32,335 nt of DNA from Rhodocyclaceae bacterium (GTDB lineage Bacteria; Pseudomonadota; Gammaproteobacteria; Burkholderiales; Rhodocyclaceae): contig JAPUEC010000261.1 of NCBI GenBank assembly GCA_027492775.1, positions 1 through 32,335 on the forward strand, read 5' to 3'. Every line of letters begins with the position of its first letter. Position 1 is the first letter of the stretch. The translations under genes and the position numbers were made by a program. The notes below the pieces were generated by a model. It was not told the DNA's origin. It saw only the letters and a program-made list of their open reading frames with translations, and did not search any database. Below are positions 14,634-22,700 of the stretch, piece by piece.

Positions 14634-15881
14634 TCAGCGTTCGAATACCACTCGGCCACCGATCACCGTGGCGCGCACTTGCCCGGCCATGCGACCGCCG
14701 ATGTAGGGCGTATTCTTCCCACGGCTCTTGAGCGTTTCCGGCGTCACCTGCCATTCCGCCTTCGGATCGAAGATACAGACGTCGGCCGGCGCTCCCACGC
14801 CGAGCTGACCCGCCGCGCTGCCGCAAATCGCAGCCGGATCGCAGGTCACCCGCGCCAACGCCGTCGTCAGCGGGACTTTCTCCTCCTCCGCCCATTTCAG
14901 CGTCAGCGGCAGCAGCAATTCTAGGCCCGTGGCGCCCGGCTTCGCCTCTCCGAACGGCAGAAGCTTGTCGTCCTCGTCGGTCGGCGTGTGGTCGGAGCAG
15001 ATGGCTGCAACGCCGCTTGCCACCGCGGCACGCAACCCCGCCCGGTCAGACGCGGCACGAAGCGGGGGGTCGAAACGGGCGTTGCTGTCGAAGTAGCCGA
15101 TGTCCATTTCCGTCAGATGGAGGTGGTGCACCCCGACATCGCAAGTGACCGGCAGGCCGGCCTTGCGCGCATGTTCGACCATGAGCGCGCCCGCCGACGA
15201 TGAAAGATGGCGCAGATGCAGGCGTACACCGGTCTCGGCCGCGAGTTGGAGCAGAGTTGAAATAGCGACCGTCTCGGCAGCGACGGGGATGCCGGTCAAA
15301 CCAAGTCGGCTGGCAACCTCGCCGTCGTGCGCCACGCCATTCCGCGCCAGCCAGTAGTCCTCTGGCTGCAGCCAGACCATGAAGCCGAAGGTCGAAGCGT
15401 ATTCGAGGGCGCGCAGCAACACATAGGTGTCGGTAATCGGCTGCTTGGCCTGGGAGAACGCGATGCAGCCAGCCTTCTTGAGTCCGACCAGTTCGGCCAG
15501 GCGTTCGCCGCCCAGATCGCGCGTCAAGGCGCCGATGGGCAATACGTGCGTCAGCCCGGTATCGGCGGCGCGGCGGACCAGACGATCCACCAGTTCCGGC
15601 TCGTCGAGCGGCGGGTTGGCATCCGGCGGGCAGACCAAGGTGGTCACGCCGCCGCTCACCGCGGCTTGCAATTCGGTGTCGGCACTCTTGAGACGGGCGG
15701 CGAGATCGACCAGGCCCGGGGCGACGATGAGGCCAGACGCGTCGATAGTCCGGTCGGGAACGAATCCGGCGGGCGTCTGGCCAATGCCGGCAACGCAGCC
15801 GTCAGCGAGGAAAAGTGAGCTGTTCTGATCCAGGCCGTTCTTGGGATCGATGATGCGGCCGTTGGTGATGGCGATTTTCAT
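14634..15881 (-). CDS. pyrC': Dihydroorotase-like protein PyrC' (probably non-catalytic)
   Basis: A 415-residue amidohydrolase-fold protein related to dihydroorotase, next to pyrB. In active enzymes the strand after APGLVDL carries the metal-binding His-x-His; here residues 61-63 are Ala-Ala-Arg. The later HCED region reads QPED (172-175), so another metal-site histidine is lost. His225, His252/253 and Asp297 (CSDHTP) remain. This is the known pattern of inactive PyrC' (PyrX) subunits that assemble with aspartate transcarbamoylase in pseudomonads and relatives. An active PyrC should be encoded elsewhere. The ATG at 15881 begins 1 nt after the pyrB stop; a TTG at 15896 is less likely. Confidence 0.88.
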   Translation of the reverse strand: MKIAITNGRIIDPKNGLDQNSSLFLADGCVAGIGQTPAGFVPDRTIDASGLIVAPGLVDLAARLKSADTELQAAVSGGVTTLVCPPDANPPLDEPELVDRLVRRAADTGLTHVLPIGALTRDLGGERLAELVGLKKAGCIAFSQAKQPITDTYVLLRALEYASTFGFMVWLQPEDYWLARNGVAHDGEVASRLGLTGIPVAAETVAISTLLQLAAETGVRLHLRHLSSSAGALMVEHARKAGLPVTCDVGVHHLHLTEMDIGYFDSNARFDPPLRAASDRAGLRAAVASGVAAICSDHTPTDEDDKLLPFGEAKPGATGLELLLPLTLKWAEEEKVPLTTALARVTCDPAAICGSAAGQLGVGAPADVCIFDPKAEWQVTPETLKSRGKNTPYIGGRMAGQVRATVIGGRVVFER

Positions 15882-15882
15882 G

Positions 15883-16842
15883 TCAGTTTCCCGCAACGAT
15901 GCTCATGACCGCCATGCGTACGGCGATACCGAAGGTGACCTGGTTGAGGATGACCGATTGCGGCCCGTCGGCGACCGAGGAGTCGATTTCGACGCCGCGA
16001 TTCATCGGCCCCGGATGCATGACGATGGCGTCAGGCTTGGCGAGCGCCAGCTTTTCCGGCGTCAGGCCGTAGCATTTGAAAAATTCGGAGGCGGAGGGCA
16101 GCAGCGCGCCATTCATGCGCTCGTTTTGCAGGCGCAACATGATGACCACGTCACAGCCCTTGAGGCCTTCATTCATGTCGTGGAAAACGCGTACCCCCAG
16201 TTTGTCAACGTACTTGGGCAACAAGGTCTTGGGGCCGATGACGCGCACTTCCGGAACACCCAGCGTCGTCAAAGCGTCGATATTGGAGCGGGCGACGCGC
16301 GAATGCAGAATGTCGCCGACGATGGCGACCGTCAATTGCTCGAAACTCTTTTTGTAGTGACGGATGGTGTACATGTCGAGCAGGCCTTGCGTCGGGTGCG
16401 CATGGCGCCCGTCGCCGGCATTGACGACATGGATTTCGTCGCGACCGACGCGCCGCAGGTGTTCGGCGATCAGATAGGGCGCGCCGCTCGAAGCATGGCG
16501 GACAACGAACATGTCGGCGTGCATGGCGCAGAGATTGTCGATGGTATCGAGCAGGGTCTCGCCCTTGGCGGTGGAGGAGCGGCCGATATCGAGGTTGATG
16601 ACGTCGGCGGAGAGGCGCTTGGCGGCGATCTCGAAAGTGGTCCGGGTGCGCGTCGAATTCTCGAAGAAGAGGTTGAAAACGCTCTTGCCACGCAGGAGCG
16701 GCACCTTCTTGACATCGCGGTCGGAGACTTCGATGAAGGAAGCGGCCGTGTCGAGGATGTGCGCGAGGACATCGCGCGGCAGGCCTTCGACCGAGAGAAG
16801 ATGGGTCAATTCGCCATTGGCGTTGAGCTGGGGATTATGCAT
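15883..16842 (-). CDS. pyrB: Aspartate carbamoyltransferase catalytic subunit
   Basis: This enzyme joins carbamoyl phosphate and aspartate to carbamoyl aspartate, the committed step of pyrimidine synthesis. The 319-residue protein has the carbamoyl-phosphate motif [19 protein letters not shown], the catalytic region [21 protein letters not shown] and the C-terminal [12 protein letters not shown]. No regulatory pyrI follows, in line with the PyrB-PyrC' dodecamer type. The ATG at 16842 ([12 protein letters not shown]) is chosen because GGAG lies 8 nt upstream; it overlaps pyrR by 8 nt. A longer frame upstream adds 11 residues inside pyrR and is unlikely to be used. Confidence 0.94.
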   Translation of the reverse strand: MHNPQLNANGELTHLLSVEGLPRDVLAHILDTAASFIEVSDRDVKKVPLLRGKSVFNLFFENSTRTRTTFEIAAKRLSADVINLDIGRSSTAKGETLLDTIDNLCAMHADMFVVRHASSGAPYLIAEHLRRVGRDEIHVVNAGDGRHAHPTQGLLDMYTIRHYKKSFEQLTVAIVGDILHSRVARSNIDALTTLGVPEVRVIGPKTLLPKYVDKLGVRVFHDMNEGLKGCDVVIMLRLQNERMNGALLPSASEFFKCYGLTPEKLALAKPDAIVMHPGPMNRGVEIDSSVADGPQSVILNQVTFGIAVRMAVMSIVAGN

Positions 16843-17341
16843 GCTCGAGACTCCAGGCCAGGGATTCGTCCGCATTCTTCGTCAGCACCAGGTTCTCGCC
16901 CTCCGCCAGTTGCGGCGACCAGACGCAGTATTGGGCGGCGATCGGCAACTCCCGTCCGCCGCGGTCGGCGAGCACCGCGAGTTCGATCGTGGCCGGGCGG
17001 CCGTAATCGAACAACTCATTGATGGCGGCACGGGTGGTGCGGCCGGTATAGAGCACATCATCGACCAGGATGAGATGGCGGCCTTCAACGTCGAAGTTGA
17101 TGGCGGTCGGTTTGACTTGCGGGTGCAAGCCCTTTTCGGCGAAATCGTCGCGATAGAAGGAGACGTCGATCTGGCCGTTTTCCTCCGGCAGGCCGAGCAG
17201 CTCCTTCAGGCGGGCGGCGATCCAGACGCCACCGCTATGAATCCCGATCAGCGCCGGACGGCGCCCCAAGTGCGGACGGATGAGATCGGCCAATTGTCGG
17301 CATTGCGCTTCGGCATCAGGCAGGGGCATGAGAAGTGGCAT
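16835..17341 (-). CDS. pyrR: PyrR bifunctional regulator / uracil phosphoribosyltransferase
   Basis: A 168-residue type I phosphoribosyltransferase-fold protein of the PyrR family. The PRPP-binding signature [18 protein letters not shown] is intact, and [11 protein letters not shown] and DVSFYRDDF fit the family. In Gram-positives PyrR controls pyr attenuation; in proteobacteria its regulatory role is less clear, and uracil phosphoribosyltransferase activity is possible. No attenuator lies in front of it here because the gene starts inside ruvX (26-nt overlap from this ATG). A second ATG at 17329 (MPLPDAEAQ) is an equally plausible start; neither has a clear Shine-Dalgarno sequence. The 3' end overlaps pyrB. 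Confidence 0.88.
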   Translation of the reverse strand: MPLLMPLPDAEAQCRQLADLIRPHLGRRPALIGIHSGGVWIAARLKELLGLPEENGQIDVSFYRDDFAEKGLHPQVKPTAINFDVEGRHLILVDDVLYTGRTTRAAINELFDYGRPATIELAVLADRGGRELPIAAQYCVWSPQLAEGENLVLTKNADESLAWSLEHA

Positions 17342-17753
17342 GGGTATCGAACCAGTTTTGCAGAATGAGTTGGGCGGCAACGGCGTCGAGCAAAGGCTTC
17401 ATCGACTTGCTGTTGCGACCGGTTTCGCGCAGGCGGGATTCGGCTTCGCGGGAGGACAGGCGTTCATCGGTCAATTCGACCGGCAGCGCGTAATGTTGCG
17501 CCAGATGATCGGCGAAGCGCTGGCAGCGCTTGGTCATGGCGTGGGGCGTGCCGTCGACGTGGGTCGGCAGGCCGACGACCACTTGCACCGGACGCCATTC
17601 CTGGATGAGCTTATCGATCGCCGCCAGGCGCGCAGCATCGTTTTCGGCGTGGATGACACTGAGCGGATGGGCCTGCGCCAGCACGGTTTCGCCGATGGCA
17701 ACGCCAATGCGTTTCTCGCCGAAATCGAAGGCGAGCACCGTGCCATCAGCCAT
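17316..17753 (-). CDS. ruvX: Putative pre-16S rRNA nuclease / Holliday junction resolvase RuvX (YqgF)
   Basis: A 145-residue RNase H-fold protein of the YqgF family, involved in processing the 5' end of 16S rRNA and once proposed as a Holliday junction resolvase. The N-terminal catalytic strand is [15 protein letters not shown] with its Asp. [19 protein letters not shown] and the C-terminal [13 protein letters not shown] match the family and its acidic residues. The ATG at 17753 is chosen because it begins the conserved strand and overlaps the yqgE stop by 8 nt. yqgE-ruvX pairing is widespread in proteobacteria. Confidence 0.92.
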   Translation of the reverse strand: MADGTVLAFDFGEKRIGVAIGETVLAQAHPLSVIHAENDAARLAAIDKLIQEWRPVQVVVGLPTHVDGTPHAMTKRCQRFADHLAQHYALPVELTDERLSSREAESRLRETGRNSKSMKPLLDAVAAQLILQNWFDTHATSHAPA

Positions 17754-18309
17754 GCCCGGCCACTTCGGAGAGTTGCGAGAAGCTGATGCCGAGATTCTGC
17801 ATGGCCGCGGGCAATCGCTCTTCCGGCGGCAGATCGAACAGGATGCCATGGCTGGCGGGAACGGAAAGCCAGGCATTCTGGCCCAGCTCCTCTTCCAGCT
17901 GCCCCGCGCTCCAGCCGGCGTAGCCCAGCGTGACCAAGATGTCCTGCGGCTGCCCGCTGGCGCCAAGCGCCGTCAATACGTCGCGCGAACTCGTCAGGCC
18001 AATGCCACTGCTGGCCACCGATAAAGTGGATTGCCATTCGCCGATGGGTCGGTGGAGGACGAAACCGCGGTCGAGTTGGACCGGGCCGCCGAAATACACC
18101 GGCTTGTCGGCGAGGTCCGGAATTTCCAGCGAGAGCTCGACTTTTTCGAACAAAACGCTCAAGGTCATGTCGATCGGCCGATTGACGATCACCCCCATGG
18201 CGCCGTTCGGGCTATGTTCGCAAACGTAGACCAGCGACCCGGCGAAATACGGATCGGCCATCGCCGGCATGGCAATGAGAAAGTTGTCGGTAAGATTGAC
18301 GTTGTCCAT
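17746..18309 (-). CDS. yqgE: YqgE/AlgH family protein (UPF0301)
   Basis: A 187-residue soluble protein that begins [20 protein letters not shown], continues with [20 protein letters not shown], and ends with an aromatic/acidic region. This is the full UPF0301 pattern. AlgH was reported to influence alginate synthesis in Pseudomonas, but the molecular function is unknown. It is the first gene of the leftward yqgE-ruvX-pyrR-pyrB-pyrC' unit. A -10-like TAAAAT (18317-18322, minus strand) ends 8 nt before the ATG and no Shine-Dalgarno sequence is visible, so the mRNA may be nearly leaderless. It is divergent from phrB with only 48 nt between. Confidence 0.92.
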   Translation of the reverse strand: MDNVNLTDNFLIAMPAMADPYFAGSLVYVCEHSPNGAMGVIVNRPIDMTLSVLFEKVELSLEIPDLADKPVYFGGPVQLDRGFVLHRPIGEWQSTLSVASSGIGLTSSRDVLTALGASGQPQDILVTLGYAGWSAGQLEEELGQNAWLSVPASHGILFDLPPEERLPAAMQNLGISFSQLSEVAGHG

Positions 18310-18316
18310 GGGTAGA

Positions 18317-18322
18317 ATTTTA
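18317..18322 (-). promoter_or_regulatory. Candidate -10 box for the yqgE-pyr operon
   Basis: TAAAAT on the minus strand matches 5 of 6 bases of the -10 consensus. Its end lies 8 nt before the yqgE ATG. The best -35 (TGGGCG, 17-bp spacing) is only 3 of 6. The whole divergent gap to phrB is 48 nt, so promoters for both directions must overlap. Confidence 0.3.
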
Positions 18323-18357
18323 AACGCCGATTCGTTTTACGCCCAGCGAAGGATTGC

Positions 18358-19794
18358 ATGCACCCGGATTTTCATCATCGCCGCGCACTGGTCTGGTTTC
18401 GCCGCGATCTGCGCGATTTCGACCATGCCGCGCTGGGCGCGGCCTTGCGGGATGCGCGCGATGTCTTCTGCGTCTTCGTGTTCGACCGCGACATCCTCGA
18501 CGCGCTACCCAATCGGTGTGATCGACGGCTTCATTTCATTCACGCCTCGCTCGTCGAACTCGACGCCGCCTTGCAAACACGAGGCGGTGGTCTCATGGTG
18601 TTGGACGGGCGCGCCGCCGAGGAAATTCCGCGGCTCGCGATCAGGATCGAGGCCGAAGTGGTATTCGTCAATCGCGACTATGAGCCTAAGGCGAAGGTGC
18701 GCGATGCGATGGTCGAGAAGGCATTGGCCGGTCATGGCATTGGATTCGTAGCGCTCAAGGATCAGGCGGTGTTCGACCGGGACGATGTGCTGACGGGGGC
18801 GGGCCGGCCGTTTTCGGTGTTCACGCCTTATTCGCGCAAATGGCTGGCTCGGCTGGCTGCCGAAGGCGTACGGCCGATTCTGTCGGAAGGGCGACTGGCG
18901 AAACCGCTGGACGGCCGGGTGCCATCGCTGGAGGCCCTCGGTTTCGGTGCGCCCGATCTTGGCAGCGCGCCGCCGACGCCCGGAATGCAAGGGGGAAATG
19001 CAGCGCTGCAGGCGTTCCTCGGCCGCATTGGCGGATATGGGGAAAGCCGCGACTTCCCGGCGGTTGATGGAACCTCGCGGCTATCGCCGCACTTGCGCTT
19101 CGGCACCGTGTCCATCCGGCAACTGATGGCCGCCGCGCTCGAGCACCCAAGCCGCGGCGCGGAAATCTGGCTCAAGGAGTTGGTCTGGCGCGATTTCTAC
19201 TTCCAGATCCTCGATCATTTCCCGCACGTCGAAAACCACGCGTTCAAACCCGAATTCGACGCAATCCGCTGGGCGGCCTGGCCTGAGGGTTTCGAGGCAT
19301 GGCGCCATGGGCGGACTGGCTACCCACTGGTCGACGCGGGGATGCGACAGCTGGCGAACACCGGCTTCATGCACAATCGCCTGCGCATGCTGACCGCCTC
19401 GTTCCTGTGCAAGGATCTGGGGATCGACTGGCGGCTGGGCGAACGGCATTTCGCCGCATTGCTCGACGACTACGATCTTTCGGCCAACAACGGCGGCTGG
19501 CAGTGGTCGGCATCAACCGGCTGTGATGCGCAACCATGGTTCCGCATCTTCAACCCGGTTACACAATCGGAGAAATTCGACCCTCGCGGCGAGTTCATCC
19601 GTCGCTTCGTCCCGGAACTGGCGAAGGTTCCGAACCGACATATCCATGCGCCCTGGCGGATGAACGCAGAGGAACAGGGCAATTGCAGCGTGATTATCGG
19701 GCGCGACTATCCGGCACCCATCGTCGAGCACGAAAAGGCGCGCCAGCGAACGCTGGCGCGCTATGGCACCCTCAGGAACCGCGCTTCTGCTTGA
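18358..19794 (+). CDS. phrB: Deoxyribodipyrimidine photolyase (CPD class I)
   Basis: A 478-residue light-driven DNA repair enzyme that reverses cyclobutane pyrimidine dimers. The N-terminal antenna domain starts ALVWFRRDLRDFDHAAL. The FAD-binding C-terminal half has LVWRDFYFQILDHFP, YPLVDAGMRQL, GFMHNRLRM and the signature DLSANNGGWQWSASTGCDAQ, with the Asn typical of the flavin pocket in CPD photolyases. It ends with FDPRGEFIRRFVPEL and HAPWRMN. AAGGA lies a few nt upstream of the ATG. Its last 23 bp overlap the end of chpA, transcribed the other way, and its C-terminal codons contain a perfect 11-bp palindrome (19738-19761). Confidence 0.95.
   Translation: MHPDFHHRRALVWFRRDLRDFDHAALGAALRDARDVFCVFVFDRDILDALPNRCDRRLHFIHASLVELDAALQTRGGGLMVLDGRAAEEIPRLAIRIEAEVVFVNRDYEPKAKVRDAMVEKALAGHGIGFVALKDQAVFDRDDVLTGAGRPFSVFTPYSRKWLARLAAEGVRPILSEGRLAKPLDGRVPSLEALGFGAPDLGSAPPTPGMQGGNAALQAFLGRIGGYGESRDFPAVDGTSRLSPHLRFGTVSIRQLMAAALEHPSRGAEIWLKELVWRDFYFQILDHFPHVENHAFKPEFDAIRWAAWPEGFEAWRHGRTGYPLVDAGMRQLANTGFMHNRLRMLTASFLCKDLGIDWRLGERHFAALLDDYDLSANNGGWQWSASTGCDAQPWFRIFNPVTQSEKFDPRGEFIRRFVPELAKVPNRHIHAPWRMNAEEQGNCSVIIGRDYPAPIVEHEKARQRTLARYGTLRNRASA
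19733..19761 (-). terminator. Terminator-like hairpin for the chp operon, inside phrB
   Basis: GCGCGCCAGCG (19738-19748) and CGCTGGCGCGC (19751-19761) form a perfect 11-bp inverted repeat around AA. Read leftward it lies 11 nt after the chpA stop codon (19772-19774) and is followed by C-TTTT (19737-19733), the form of an intrinsic terminator with a short U-run. The same bases encode part of the phrB C-terminus (ARQRTLARY). Confidence 0.6.
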
Positions 19795-22700
19795 TGAAGC
19801 CGGAGATCAGGCCGAGCAATATGTCCTCGTCGTAAGGCTTGCCGAGGTATTCGTTGGCGCCGATCTCGATCGCGTAGTTGCGATGCTTGTCGGCCGTCCG
19901 CGAAGTGATCATGATGATCGGCAGCTCCTGCAGACGCGCATCGGCCCTGATGTTGCGCACCAGATCGAAGCCGTCCATGCGGGGCATTTCGATGTCTGAG
20001 AGCAGCACATCGGGAATGGTCTCGATGAGATGCTCCAGGGCATCGACACCGTCTTTCGCCGTGATCACCTGGTAGCCTTCCCGAGCCAGCAGGCGGCCGG
20101 TGATCTTGCGCACTGTCAGCGAGTCGTCGACCACCATCACCGTCGGCAGCGTCGCCGCCTTCAGCGGTTCCGGCTCCGGCGCCTTCGGCGCGCCCGAAAG
20201 CTCTTCCGCCGTCTGGCCTGCCGCCTGAGCAGTGACAGCCGGCAGCCGACTGGCGAGCGCGACCGGGTTCAGAATCAGAACGACGCGGCCATCGCCGAGA
20301 ACGGTGGCGCCAGCAATACCGACCACCCGCGACAACTGGGCGCCGATGTTCTTGACCACGACTTCCTGGTTGCCATTAAGCTCATCGACTTGAATAGCCA
20401 CGCGTTGGGTACCGGAGCGTAGCAGCAGCACCCAGTAACGCCGACGGCTTTCCGGCAGGGCATTCGGATTGCCCAATAAATGCGGCAGGAAATGGAAGGG
20501 ATAACGGTTCCCCAACCACTGTGCCTCGCGATTGGCGCGGATCTCGGCCAGCCCGGTATCACGGAGTTCCAGCACCTGCTCGATCATGGTGGCGGGAATG
20601 GCGTAAGCGACACCCGAGGCATGCACCAGCAGGGTCTGCGTCACTGCCAGCGTCAGCGGCAAGTACAAGCGGAACGTGGTGCCCTTGCCCGGGTTGGAGA
20701 CGATTTCGATCCGTCCGCCCAAGCTCGTGACTTCCGACTTGACCACATCCATGCCGACGCCACGGCCGGCGATCTGGGTGACTTCGGTCGCCGTCGAAAA
20801 ACCGGGACGGAAAATGAAGTCGTAGAGCCGCGCCTCTTCCATGGCTTCGCCGGGGGCAAGCATGCCGAGGCTCTCGGCCCGCGCCCGGATGGACGGCGCA
20901 TCCAGGCCACGGCCATCGTCCGACATGGCGACGACGATTTCATTGCCTTCCTGGGTCAGCGCCAAGGTGATTTCACCCACTTCCGGCTTGCCGGCAGCAA
21001 TACGGGTCTCGCGATTCTCGATGCCGTGGCCGACGGCGTTGCGCAGCATGTGCTCAACCGGCGCCATGATCTTGTCGAGGACCGAACGGTCGAACTCGAC
21101 GTGTCCGCCCCGAATGTCGAGGTTGGCGCGCTTGCCCAACTCCTTGCCCGTCTGCCGCACGATGCGGTACAGGCGCTCGGACTGGCTGACGAACGGCACC
21201 ATGCGGATGCCCATCAAATCCTGCTGCAAGGCGCGGTTCATGCGCGCTTGAGCGATGATGGCGGCGTTAGCGTCGTCGAGGTTCTTCAGCAAGTTCTGCT
21301 GCACCGTCGCCACGTCATTGACCGATTCCGCCATGAAGCGGGTCAGTTCCTGGAAGCGTGTGAAGCGGTCCAGTTCGAGCGGGTCGAAATCGCTCAGGCC
21401 ATCGGTCGCCTGGGCGACACGGGCCTGGATCTGGCCTTCGGACTGGATTTCAATTTCGCGCAACTGGCGACGAAGACGAATGACGTTTTCCGTGAGGTCG
21501 AGCAGCGATCCCTTGAGGCTGCGCATTTCGCCCTCGATCCGGGCACGGGCGATCGACATCTCGCCGGCCTCGTTGACCAGGCGGTCGACCAAATCGGCAC
21601 GAACCCGCAATTGCGCCCGACGATCCGTCATTTCCGGCTCGGCCGCGGCGGCATGGGCAGGCTGGGCTTCCTCTTGCGCGGGGGTTGCCGGGACGACGGC
21701 CGCTTCGGGGGTCGCTGCCGCCGCTTCGGGCGCCGGGGTCAGCGCCGCTGGCAATACAGGCGATTCGCCGGCAAACAGGCGTTCGACGATCAGGGTCAGG
21801 GTATCGCAACCGCTTTCGATCTGCTCCAGCAAGGGCATGGAGAGGCTACCGGCGCGAAGCGCATCTTCCAGGCTGGCCTCGAGCGTATGCGTCAGTTCGC
21901 CGAGGTTCATGGCGCCGGCCATGCGCGCGCCACCCTTGAAGGTATGCAGCAAGCGGGCCAAGGCGCGGGGCGGCTCTACATCGGTGGGATCTTCGCGCCA
22001 GATGCGCAACTGCTCGGTGAAGCCCTGGACCAAGTCCTGTGCTTCCTCAAGGAAGATCGGCAGCAACTGGTCATCGAGCTCATCCTGAAGATGCGGGGTG
22101 TCCTGCATCCGGATGGCGAGATTCGCCGCGGTTTCCAATTCGGTGTCGATCGATGGAAGCGCGGCGATGTCCTCCATTGCCGGGCTCGAAGCCGGCGGCG
22201 GGGTCTGGCTCGTTTCATCGACGCTTTCGAGCTGCGGGGTCGGTAGCGGGAAAATCTCCTCGAGCGCTTCCAACAGTACCGGCTCGGCCTCGGGCGGAAT
22301 TTGATTCGCCAGCCCGGCAAACATATCTTGCAACGCCAGGATGGTTTGGCGAACGATTTCAACGCCTTGGATGCTATCCGGCTGGACGCAGTTGTCCCGC
22401 CGAAGAAGGGCATGCTCCAGCCCGATCGCGAGCTTGTTGATCGGCATCAATCCGACCGTCGCGGCGATCCCCCCCAGGGTATGGGCGGCACGCGTCATGG
22501 CGAAGGTCGTCGGTTCCTTGGGGTTGGCCTCAAGGTCCTGATAGCTCTTTTCGAGCATTTCCAGATGACCGCGCGCTTCCTCACGGAAGATGTCGTAGAG
22601 CGTCGGAGAAACGCTGCCCTCGGCACTTGCTTCTTCCCCGGCCGGCGCTTGCGGTGCTGGCTGCTCAATCGGCAATTCCGCCACCGGCGAAAGGCCGGCG

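Noticed and set aside
20480-22246. Long open frame (588 codons) antisense to chpA, with others at 24113-25543 and 22301-22795
   Set aside because: They lie wholly within the strongly supported ChpA domains and arise from GC-rich codon bias; the translations match no family and have no Shine-Dalgarno support.
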